DNA of 6,329 nt from Phenylobacterium sp. (GTDB taxonomy: Bacteria > Pseudomonadota > Alphaproteobacteria > Caulobacterales > Caulobacteraceae). Every line of letters starts with the position of its first letter. Positions within the stretch are counted from its first letter, which is position 1. Below the pieces are notes generated by a model. The model ran no database searches and was not told the origin of the DNA. It saw only the letters and a program-made list of their open reading frames with translations. The translations under genes and the position numbers were made by a program. The stretch is taken from the NCBI GenBank assembly GCA_028291285.1, contig JAQGIJ010000568.1:1-6329 (forward strand), read 5' to 3'. Below, in pieces: positions 1-5,875 of the stretch.

Positions 1-5
1 TTCGT

Positions 6-125
6 TGACCTGGTGGTTCTGCCGGGGGGTCCCCACCCGATCCCATTCCGAACTCGGTCGTTAAGCCCCTCTGGGCCGATGGTACTTCGTCTCAAGGCGC
101 GGGAGAGTAGGTCGCCGCCAGGTCT
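6..125 (+). rRNA. rrf: 5S ribosomal RNA
   Basis: This is 5S rRNA, the small RNA of the large ribosomal subunit. The terminal helix is visible: GACCTGGTGG at 7-16 pairs with CCGCCAGGTC at 115-124. Between them lie the conserved 5S blocks CCCGATCCCATTCCGAACTC and GGGAGAGTAGGTCGCCGCC. Length is about 120 nt, as expected. The exact ends are set from the terminal helix and may be off by a few bases. It is followed 61 bases later by an initiator tRNA, the usual alphaproteobacterial arrangement at the end of an rRNA operon, so 23S and 16S rRNA probably lie just left of the window. Confidence 0.95.
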
Positions 126-186
126 ACCAAGCCGATACGCAACGTCATCCAAACCCTTCAGATCACCCAACCAACACCGCTATCGC

Positions 187-263
<77 letters not shown>

Positions 264-293
264 CTAAATACCTCACACTCTGAGGACGAAGCA

Positions 294-325
294 GCGGCCC
301 TCTCGGGAACCCCGAGCAGGGCCGC
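294..325 (+). terminator. Strong hairpin between rRNA operon and efflux operon, possible terminator
   Basis: GCGGCCCT then CTCGGG (294-307) pair with CCCGAG and AGGGCCGC (311-316 and 318-325). This gives a 14-bp stem with a 3-nt loop and one bulged C at 317. It lies 31 bases after the tRNA and is the obvious place for the rRNA transcript to end. It has no U-tract on either strand, so it is not a textbook intrinsic terminator; it may be a processing or Rho-dependent end. A weaker ACTTG/CAAGT hairpin with a short T run follows at 339-355. The minus-strand efflux operon converges on it and may share it. Confidence 0.5.
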
Positions 326-347
326 AAGCTTGCCGTGGACTTGCAAA

Positions 348-443
348 TCAAGTTTGCCCAGTCCCGCCAGCCGCTCGAGATTCGACGCGCTCAATGAGCT
401 TCCGGATTTCGCCGCGCACCCTCCCCTTTTTCCCTTCCGTCAC
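348..443 (-). pseudogene. Possible small ORF or gene remnant, unrecognised
   Basis: On the minus strand, 18 bases downstream of the nodT-like stop, a GTG-initiated ORF of 31 codons (443 to 348) encodes a charged stretch, VTEGKKGRVRGEIRKLIERV, resembling an amphipathic helix. Near its end a different minus-strand frame becomes open and protein-like (ERLAGLGKLDLQVHGKLAAL), running past the hairpin towards the tRNA. That is what a frameshifted remnant of a small gene would look like. No good ribosome binding site precedes the GTG, and I recognise no family. Chance open frames in GC-rich DNA are the main alternative. Confidence 0.2.
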
Positions 444-461
444 TGTCTCGGCCCCGCGGCC

Positions 462-1904
462 TCAGCGCGTCCAGCCGCCGCCCAGCGCTTTATAGAGTGA
501 GACGAGGTCGCTGAGGCGCTGAGCGTCCGCCTGCGCGAGCTGGTCCCGGCTGTTGAGGAGGACCGCCTCGGCCTGCAACGCGTTGGCGGCGTTGAAGAGC
601 CCGACGCGACGCTGGTCCTGGGCTATGGTCAGGTTGTTCCCGGCCGCCATCACCGACGCGGCCAGGGCGGTCCGGCGCCGGTCGTCGGCCCGGTAGCGCG
701 CCAGGGCGTCCTCGACGTCACGAAAGGCGCCCAGCACCGTAGTCCGATAGGCAATCAGCGCCTGGGTCTTCTCCTCCTTTGCCGTCCCGATCTGCGCGCG
801 GATCCTGCCGCCGTCAAAGATCGGCAGGGAGACCGCGCCGACGCCCGCCGACGAGAGATTCTGTTGCGCGAACAGGCCGCCGAGCGCCGTGCCGGCCAGG
901 GAGGCGAGCCCCAGCAAATTGACCTTGGGGTAGCGGTTCGCTTCCTGGACGCCGATCTCGGCGCTGGCCGCCGCCAGCCGCCGTTCCGCAGCCCGGATGT
1001 CGGGACGGCGGCGAAGCAGGTCGGACGGCAGGCCCAGCGGCAGGGCCGCCGATGGCGGCGGCAGCGGTGTGTCGCCGGCTTCGAGCTCGGTCGCCAGCGC
1101 CCCAGGCGGGCGGCCCAGCAGGACACCGAGCGCATGAATTTGAACGCGCGCTTCGGCCTCCAGTTGTGGGATCTGGGCCGCCGCCGCCGAGACCTGCGCC
1201 GACTGCTGGTTGACATCCTGGTTGGTGACGAAGCCGCTGGTCCGACGGGATTGAACAAGACCCTGAAGGTCCTGCTGGCGCTGAAGCTCCGCCTGGCCGA
1301 GCGCGATGCGAAGCTGCAGCGCCCGCAAGGTGAGATAGTCGTTGGCCACCTCGGCCAGCAGCGAGACCGTCGCGTCACGCCGGGTCCACTCCGCAGCGGC
1401 GGCGCTTGCCTTGGCCTCTTCGATGCTGCGCCGCGTCCCGCCGAAGAGATCCAGCTCCCAGCTTGCGTCGAAGCCGACGGAGTAGAGGTTGATATGGCCC
1501 GGGATCGGCAAGGCGCCGGAGGCCGGTCGATCGGAGTTGAACGTCACCGCGTCCGCAGTCGCCGTGAGGCTCGGCAATTCGGCCGCTTGGGTGCTCCGCA
1601 CTTGCAGCCGAGCCTCTCGCACGCGGGACTCGGCGGCCTGCAGATCAAGATTGTCGGCCAGCGCGCGCGCGATCAGATCGTTCAGGGTTGGATCGTTGAA
1701 GGTCGTCCACCAAGCTTCAAGGTCGCTGTCCACGGCCCCGGCCGGGGTGACGGCCAGGGGCGGGGCGGCGCCAGCTTCGGCATAGCTGGAGGGGGCGGCG
1801 ATCGCCGGGGCGCGATAGTCGGGACCGACGACGCAGGCCGTCAGGGCCAGGCCGGAAGCCCCGACCGCTGCGAGCCTCCTGAGGTCTTGGAGACGCCGGC
1901 TCAT
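462..1904 (-). CDS. NodT-type outer-membrane efflux lipoprotein (OMF/TolC family)
   Basis: This 480-residue protein is the outer-membrane channel of a tripartite efflux pump. It carries substrate from the periplasmic adaptor out through the outer membrane. It starts with an Arg-rich n-region, a hydrophobic segment and the lipobox LTAC (residues 21-24), so Cys24 should be lipidated. The family-typical VVGPDYRAP follows at once. Two outer-membrane-efflux repeats follow, roughly residues 65-265 and 295-475. The first contains FNDPTLNDLIARAL; the second contains RRPDIRAAERRL, and later LPIFDGGRIRAQI and AFRDVEDALARY. Length is normal for the family. Its ATG overlaps the stop of the MFS gene by four bases (ATGA), so translation is coupled and it is the last gene of the operon. 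Substrate is not predictable. Confidence 0.95.
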   Translation of the reverse strand: MSRRLQDLRRLAAVGASGLALTACVVGPDYRAPAIAAPSSYAEAGAAPPLAVTPAGAVDSDLEAWWTTFNDPTLNDLIARALADNLDLQAAESRVREARLQVRSTQAAELPSLTATADAVTFNSDRPASGALPIPGHINLYSVGFDASWELDLFGGTRRSIEEAKASAAAAEWTRRDATVSLLAEVANDYLTLRALQLRIALGQAELQRQQDLQGLVQSRRTSGFVTNQDVNQQSAQVSAAAAQIPQLEAEARVQIHALGVLLGRPPGALATELEAGDTPLPPPSAALPLGLPSDLLRRRPDIRAAERRLAAASAEIGVQEANRYPKVNLLGLASLAGTALGGLFAQQNLSSAGVGAVSLPIFDGGRIRAQIGTAKEEKTQALIAYRTTVLGAFRDVEDALARYRADDRRRTALAASVMAAGNNLTIAQDQRRVGLFNAANALQAEAVLLNSRDQLAQADAQRLSDLVSLYKALGGGWTR

Positions 1905-3511
1905 GGCGTCGTCCCCGTCGGTCGAGCCTTGCCGGACCGGATCAGAAGCAGCAGCGGGAGCGCCGCGAACACGACGATCATGAAGGCGTAGAAGACATCG
2001 ATGAACGACAGCATCTGCGCCTGCTGCCCCAGCGTCCTGTAGAGCAAGGCGACGGCCTGCTGGCCTGCGTCGGTCCCGGACTGGCCCCGGGCGACAAGCG
2101 CCTGCGTCGTTCGCGCAATCCCGCTGGTGTAGTTGGGATTGAGCGGGTTGAGTGTCTCGACGAGGCGGGCCTGATGCAGTTGCTCGCGTTGCACGAGCAG
2201 CGTCTGGGATCCTGAGATTCCGAACGTGCCGCCGAGATTTCGCGCCACATTCATCAAGGCCGATGCCTGGTTGGTCTGACTAGGCTTGAGGCCGACGTAG
2301 GCGAGGGTGGAGATCGGCACGAAGAGGAACGGAAGGCCGATGGCTTGATACGTCCGCGCCATAGCCGCGGTTCCGAACGACATCTGGGTGGAGAGGTGGC
2401 TCATGTTCCAGAGCGCCAGCCCCTGCACGACGAACGCGAAGCCGACGAGGATGGCGGGATTGACGCGGCTCGACAGGATGCCGCTCAACGGCATGATCAC
2501 CAGGGTGGCCATTCCACCCGCGGTCAGGGCGAGGCCCGCGTCCGTCGCTGTGTAGCCCATGACCTGCTGCAGAAGCTGAGGAATGAGCTGCGTGGTGCCG
2601 AAGATGATCGCGCCGGTGAGCAGGAGGAAGATCATCGCGACGGCGAAGTTTCCGCGGCGAAGCATGGAAAGCGGCACGATCGGGTCCCTGCGCGAGAGCT
2701 CCCACGGCACGAACAGGATCAGGGCGAGCGCCGAGACAATGGCGCTGGTGGTGATGAAGGGGCTGGAGAACCATCCGTCGTTCTGGCCCCGATCGAGGGT
2801 GAACTCCAACAAGCCAAGGAAGAGGGCGACCAGCACAAATCCGGCCCAGTCGAACCGCAGCCCGTTCTTCAGCAACGCTGCACGCTCCAGCTTCAGCGTC
2901 TTCGGCTCGACGACGAAATGGCGGACCAGAAGCAGCGACATGATTCCGATCGGCACATTGATCAGGAAGCACCAGTGCCAGGACGCGTTGTCGGTGATCA
3001 GGCCGCCGACAACCGGCCCAAAGACGGGTCCGGCGATCACGACAATCCCGTAGGCCGCGAAAGCCAGGCTCCTCTGCGCAGGAGGAAAGGTGTCCACGAG
3101 CATCGACTGCTCGACCGCCGCCAGGCCGCCGCCCGCAGCGCCCTGCAGCACCCGCGCGAGAACAAGAACGGTGAGGTTCGGCGCTATTCCGCACACGAAG
3201 GATGCGAAAGTGAACGTCGCGACGGAGAGCATGTAGTAGCGCTTGCGGCCGACGACATTCGCCAGCCAACCCGAAATCGGGATGACTATGGCGGTCGCCA
3301 TCAGGAAGGTTGTCGTCACCCAGGTTGCTTGACTGTAGCTGACCGCAAGGGCGCCTGCGATGTGTTCCAGCGCGACATTGGCGATGGAGGAGTCGAGCAC
3401 GGTCATGAAGGTGGCGATGGAGATCACCGCCACGATCGACCAGGGATTCCGCGTCCCGGCGACGGACCGAGCCGGTGTCCAGCCCGCGTTCTCAGTGCTG
3501 TCAGCCGCCAT
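1901..3511 (-). CDS. emrB: EmrB-like MFS drug:H+ antiporter, DHA2 family (14 TM)
   Basis: This inner-membrane proton-driven exporter of about 536 residues has roughly 14 hydrophobic segments. Visible family motifs, numbered from the start chosen here, are LDSSIANVAL (39-48, TM1), the loop motif GWLANVVGRKR (81-91), RVLQGAAGGG (120-129) and the antiporter motif-C region ending GPVFGPVVGG (161-170). WHWCFLINVPIG follows at 178-189, typical of EmrB. An open frame extends upstream to an ATG at 3568, but those 19 residues lie inside the adaptor gene. The ATG at 3511 sits one base after the adaptor stop (TGA-G-ATG), which suits translational re-initiation, so I chose it. With its neighbours it would extrude hydrophobic or toxic compounds; the exact substrate is unknown. 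Confidence 0.95.
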   Translation of the reverse strand: MAADSTENAGWTPARSVAGTRNPWSIVAVISIATFMTVLDSSIANVALEHIAGALAVSYSQATWVTTTFLMATAIVIPISGWLANVVGRKRYYMLSVATFTFASFVCGIAPNLTVLVLARVLQGAAGGGLAAVEQSMLVDTFPPAQRSLAFAAYGIVVIAGPVFGPVVGGLITDNASWHWCFLINVPIGIMSLLLVRHFVVEPKTLKLERAALLKNGLRFDWAGFVLVALFLGLLEFTLDRGQNDGWFSSPFITTSAIVSALALILFVPWELSRRDPIVPLSMLRRGNFAVAMIFLLLTGAIIFGTTQLIPQLLQQVMGYTATDAGLALTAGGMATLVIMPLSGILSSRVNPAILVGFAFVVQGLALWNMSHLSTQMSFGTAAMARTYQAIGLPFLFVPISTLAYVGLKPSQTNQASALMNVARNLGGTFGISGSQTLLVQREQLHQARLVETLNPLNPNYTSGIARTTQALVARGQSGTDAGQQAVALLYRTLGQQAQMLSFIDVFYAFMIVVFAALPLLLLIRSGKARPTGTTP

Positions 3512-3512
3512 C

Positions 3513-4625
3513 TCAGCGCACTCGAACGGAGGTCTCGGCGGACATGCCGGGCCCGATGGGGCAGCCATCCGGGCGACCGTCCAGGTGGATCTTGACGGGC
3601 ACTCGCTGCACGACCTTCACGAAATTGCCGGTGGCGTTCTCGGGCGGCAGGATGCCGAACGCCTGGCCGGCGCCGCGCTGGATGGAATCCACATGCCCCT
3701 GGATCTTGGCTTTCGGGCAGGCGTCGATGTTGATGCTGACCGTCTGACCCGGCCGCATCAACGCGAGCTGGGTTTCCGCGAAGTTGGCGGTCACGAAGAG
3801 ATCCTGCGGCACGATGGCGAGAACTTGAGTCCCGGGCTGGACATAGTTCCCGACGGCCACGGTCATCTGCGCGACGTGTCCCGCAAGCGGCGCAGACATG
3901 CGTGCATAACCGAGGTTGATGTTCGCCGCGCTGAGCTGGGCGCGCGCGGCGCGCACCTGGTCCTGGCCCGAAGCGACCTGCGTGCGGCTCGCCCGGATCT
4001 GCTCCGCACGGACCTTGGCCGCCTTGACGGCGGAGTCCCGCTGGGCCGCCGTCTGCCGTGCCAGCGTCTCGGCCTGATCCAGTTGTTGCTGGGCGACCGC
4101 TAGCGGGTTGGAGTGTTGGAGCTCGCGGTAGCGAGCCAGGTCACGCGCGGCATTGTCGGCCTGCGCGGTGGCGGCCTTGGCCTCGGCCAGCGCCTGCTGG
4201 TAGCTGGCCTGGTTGACATCGATCTGCACGCGGGCGTTGTCGACCACGGCCTGGGCCTGAGCCGTCTGGGCGCCAGCCTGGGCCACGCGGGTCTGCAGAT
4301 CCGCCGGGTCGATCAGGACCAGGGGCTGGTCCCGCGCGATGTCCTGGTTGTCGGTGATCAGGACCCGCGTCACACGGCCCGCGACCTGAGGTGCGAGACG
4401 AACCATGTGAGCATCGACAAACGCGTCGTTGGTGGTCTCGAAGTTGCGCGCGTGGGCCCAATAGACCAGGCCGCCGACTGCGGCCAGGACCAGCACCGCT
4501 GCGCCCCCGACAAGCAGAATGGGGCGCTGCCGTAAGCCCTTCGGCGGGGGCTCGACGTCCGCGGAGCCGCCATCAGCTGGAGCGGGCGGCGCCGACGCCG
4601 AATGGGTTTCTCCCGGCTCACTCAT
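3513..4625 (-). CDS. emrA: EmrA-like periplasmic adaptor (HlyD/membrane fusion protein family)
   Basis: This 370-residue adaptor links the inner-membrane MFS pump to the outer-membrane channel. In order it has a Pro/Ala-rich cytoplasmic tail (1-34), one TM helix (about 35-57), the EmrA signature TNDAFVDAHMVRLAPQVAGR (65-84), a first lipoyl half (to about 107), and a long Ala/Gln-rich coiled coil (about 108-236). The second lipoyl half follows, with ARMSAPLAGHV (241-251), then a beta-barrel with FGILPPENATGNFVKVVQRV (323-342). A start at 4793 is open but adds 56 Pro/Arg-rich residues with no family resemblance. The ATG at 4625 has an AAAGGA ribosome binding site eight bases upstream and is preferred. 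Cys303 and Cys355 in the barrel might form a disulfide (inference). It is the first gene of the operon. Confidence 0.95.
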   Translation of the reverse strand: MSEPGETHSASAPPAPADGGSADVEPPPKGLRQRPILLVGGAAVLVLAAVGGLVYWAHARNFETTNDAFVDAHMVRLAPQVAGRVTRVLITDNQDIARDQPLVLIDPADLQTRVAQAGAQTAQAQAVVDNARVQIDVNQASYQQALAEAKAATAQADNAARDLARYRELQHSNPLAVAQQQLDQAETLARQTAAQRDSAVKAAKVRAEQIRASRTQVASGQDQVRAARAQLSAANINLGYARMSAPLAGHVAQMTVAVGNYVQPGTQVLAIVPQDLFVTANFAETQLALMRPGQTVSINIDACPKAKIQGHVDSIQRGAGQAFGILPPENATGNFVKVVQRVPVKIHLDGRPDGCPIGPGMSAETSVRVR

Positions 4626-4633
4626 CGGCGGAG

Positions 4634-4639
4634 TCCTTT
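4634..4639 (-). promoter_or_regulatory. Ribosome binding site of the emrA-like gene
   Basis: AAAGGA on the minus strand lies eight bases before the ATG at 4625. It decides between this start and the longer open frame beginning at 4793. Confidence 0.7.
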
Positions 4640-4800
4640 CGACGAGGCGCCCGCTCCGCGCGCACGCACGATCCGGCTGGCGAGCTTCCCGGCGGGGGCT
4701 CGGGCCACCGGGCCGCGGCCTGGGGCTGGGCCGGTCCAGGAAAGGGTGGTCATCGCTCAGGCCTGGGCTCTGTTCGTCCGCTGTGGCGTCCAAGGTCCGG

Positions 4801-4855
4801 CAGGCCCGCTCAGAAGTGCTTGGCCTGCGGCTGAGGTTTCATGAGAAAATCTGAG
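4801..4855 (-). repeat. Left copy of 55-bp inverted repeat, faces the efflux operon
   Basis: Read on the minus strand from 4855 to 4801, this block matches the plus-strand block 4979-5033 at 43 of 55 positions without gaps. Shared words include CTCAGA, ACCTCAGC, CAGGCCAAG, ACTTC and GAGCGG. CTCA occurs at 4855-4852, 4845-4842 and 4835-4832, exactly 10 bp apart. The inner end of the block is 175 bases upstream of the emrA start. It may be a promoter or operator module, or one arm of a small inverted-repeat element. Confidence 0.75.
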
Positions 4856-4978
4856 ATGCCGGCGCCGTGCAGGTGCGGCGCGCTGACCGCGGGCGAGAGC
4901 GGAACGGCCAGGGATCGAGCTCATCGGCGCGCGACGGGCGTCGCGGCGGACTCCCGGTCACGCGTTCGGCGAACGGCG

Positions 4979-5033
4979 CTCAGACAATCTCAAGAGACCT
5001 CAGCGCCAGGCCAAGGACTTCCGAGCGGCTCCG
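4979..5033 (+). repeat. Right copy of 55-bp inverted repeat, faces the lipoprotein gene
   Basis: This is the plus-strand partner of the 4801-4855 block (43/55 identical, ungapped). CTCA recurs at 4979, 4989 and 4999, the same 10-bp register as in the other copy. It ends 118 bases upstream of the lipoprotein start. Both copies point towards their own gene, as expected for a duplicated regulatory region. I see no target-site duplication that would favour a mobile element. Confidence 0.75.
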
Positions 5034-5136
5034 GCGGCATTTGAGCGTCCGAGCGGCAGTCGATCCGACGACATCGCGATTTGCGAACAGCCGGCCGACG
5101 CGCGCGCTCCGCCTATCAGTCCGGAACCTCAACAAC

Positions 5137-5142
5137 AGGAAG
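5137..5142 (+). promoter_or_regulatory. Ribosome binding site of the lipoprotein gene
   Basis: AGGAAG lies nine bases before the ATG at 5152. An ATG at 5145 is only two bases from this site and opens a different, non-signal-peptide frame, so the spacing supports 5152. Confidence 0.6.
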
Positions 5143-5151
5143 CCATGAACC

Positions 5152-5556
5152 ATGAAGATGCTCACCACCTTTGTCGCAGCCTCTGCGGCGTGCGTCGCCC
5201 TCGCCGCCTGCCAAACGACTGCGCAGCAGATCGGCAGCAAGGAGGATCTGCTCGCCCAGGCCGGCTTCACGGTGCGGCCGGCGAATACCCCGCAACGCCA
5301 GGCCAGCCTTCAACAGCTCCCGCCGAACAAGTTCGTGCAGCGGACCAAAAACGACCAGACCCAGTACGTCTACGCCGACCCGAAGGTGTGCGGCTGCCTC
5401 TACATCGGCGATGCGAAGGCCTACGGCACCTACAAGAACGACCTCCTGATCCGCAGGATCGCCAGCGACGAGGAGTTCAACGCCATGAACTACAACGGCG
5501 CCTGGAACTGGGATCGCTGGGATTGGGGCACCTGGGGTCCCGGCTGGTGGCGCTGA
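5152..5556 (+). CDS. Small putative lipoprotein with Trp-rich C-terminus, function unknown
   Basis: This 134-residue protein has a lipoprotein signal peptide: MKM start, hydrophobic Ala-rich core, and lipobox LAAC with Cys20 as the predicted lipidation site. The mature part begins QTTAQQIGSKEDLLAQAGF. A middle region (about 72-94) reads YVYADPKVCGCLYIGDAKAY, with a Cys-Gly-Cys pair at 80-82. The last 17 residues (118-134) contain seven tryptophans (118, 120, 123, 125, 128, 132, 133) in a W-x-W pattern with Gly and Asp. I believe similar small lipoproteins occur in other alphaproteobacteria, but I cannot name a family or function. Location is presumably the periplasmic face of the envelope. 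It is divergent from the efflux operon and shares the upstream repeat with it. It is probably monocistronic, ending at or before the terminator at 5712-5744. Confidence 0.85.
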   Translation: MKMLTTFVAASAACVALAACQTTAQQIGSKEDLLAQAGFTVRPANTPQRQASLQQLPPNKFVQRTKNDQTQYVYADPKVCGCLYIGDAKAYGTYKNDLLIRRIASDEEFNAMNYNGAWNWDRWDWGTWGPGWWR

Positions 5557-5711
5557 GGGTCACTCCACGCCCCCTCGCTCAGCCGCTGGACACCTGTCTC
5601 CCTGCGCTCAGCGGCGCCTGAGTCGTTCGACCTCGAGCGGCAATCCAGCTTCTGCGATGCGATCGGCGGCGCATCGGCCGCCCTCAAGACCCTTTCCTGA
5701 GCATGCCGGAG

Positions 5712-5744
5712 GACCTCGCCCCAACCCGGGCGAGGTCTTTCCTT
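5712..5744 (+). terminator. Intrinsic (Rho-independent) terminator
   Basis: GACCTCGCCC (5712-5721) pairs perfectly with GGGCGAGGTC (5728-5737) around a six-base CAACCC loop and is followed by TTTCCTT. This is a clear 10-bp GC-rich stem with a U-rich tail. It lies 155 bases after the lipoprotein stop, so the lipoprotein mRNA would have a long 3' untranslated region unless it ends earlier. Confidence 0.8.
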
Positions 5745-5864
5745 GTCAGGATGCGGGCGCGCAGCCGCCCCCGTGGGACCTCTCAAAACTGTAAACCCGT
5801 TGTCCGGTCGCTGGCGGTCCCTCGGTCGAGGCTCAAGTCGGTCGAATGCTCATCCAGCCGATGC

Positions 5865-5869
5865 GGGAG
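5865..5869 (+). promoter_or_regulatory. Ribosome binding site of the winged-helix regulator
   Basis: GGGAG lies six bases before the ATG at 5876. In-frame ATGs at 5846 and 5861 lack a well-spaced site, so 5876 is the preferred start. Confidence 0.55.
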
Positions 5870-5875
5870 ACAAGC

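Larger units (their letters stand above)
4626..5151. other. Divergent intergenic region between efflux operon and lipoprotein gene
   Basis: These 526 bases hold no gene I can support; open frames on both strands are Arg/Pro/Ser-rich and resemble no family. Promoters for both divergent genes should lie here, but I see no convincing -35/-10 pair, CtrA box or sigma-54 site. The main content is the 55-bp inverted repeat described separately. Other structure includes an imperfect dyad GCTCAGGCCTGGGC at 4755-4768, 130 bases upstream of the emrA start. There is also a CGCGAC/GTCGCG dyad with a 4-base loop near 4931-4946, between the two repeat copies. Confidence 0.6.
5557..5875 (+). other. Intergenic region with hairpins before the regulator gene
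   Basis: No gene is supported in these 319 bases. Three structures are visible before the regulator: GCCGCTG (5582-5588) with CAGCGGC (5609-5615) around a 20-nt loop; CGATGCG (5655-5661) with CGCATCG (5670-5676), which competes with GGCGGC/GCCGCC at 5665-5682; and the intrinsic terminator at 5712-5744. The word CGCTCAGC is repeated at 5576 and 5605. A short dyad CCTCG-GT-CGAGG sits at 5820-5831 ahead of the regulator start. I see no convincing promoter. Confidence 0.5.

Noticed and set aside
840..840. CRISPR arrays, insertion sequences and attachment sites were looked for across the window (no specific locus)
   Set aside because: No regularly spaced repeats, transposase or integrase coding sequence, or tRNA-end duplication was seen.
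864..1991. Long plus-strand open frame opposite the nodT- and emrB-like genes
   Set aside because: Arg/Gly-rich antisense shadow of GC-rich coding DNA with no domain; the opposite strand encodes clear family proteins.
3512..3568. N-terminal extension of the emrB-like protein to 3568
   Set aside because: It lies within the adaptor coding region, and the coupled ATG at 3511 is a better fit.
2345..3595. 416-codon plus-strand open frame opposite the emrB-like gene
   Set aside because: Its composition (Arg, Gly, His, Asp) is that of an antisense shadow; the minus strand carries all the MFS motifs.
3360..4103. Plus-strand open frame opposite the emrB/emrA junction
   Set aside because: It crosses two well-supported minus-strand genes and shows no recognisable domain.
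4626..4793. N-terminal extension of the emrA-like protein to an ATG at 4793
   Set aside because: The extra 56 residues are Pro/Arg/Ser-rich with no adaptor-family character, and the internal ATG at 4625 has a good ribosome binding site.
5081..5118. TTGCGA and CTATCA considered as -35 and -10 boxes for the lipoprotein gene
   Set aside because: The spacing is 26 bases, too long for a sigma-70-type promoter.
4867..5148. 93-codon plus-strand open frame in the divergent region
   Set aside because: It is Arg/Ser/Thr-rich and unlike any family, and it covers one arm of the inverted repeat whose mismatches show no strong codon periodicity.
5557..5700. In-frame open stretch of 47 codons after the lipoprotein TGA, considered as readthrough
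   Set aside because: Open frames of this length are common in such GC-rich DNA, and the Trp-rich tail ending WWR looks like a natural C-terminus.
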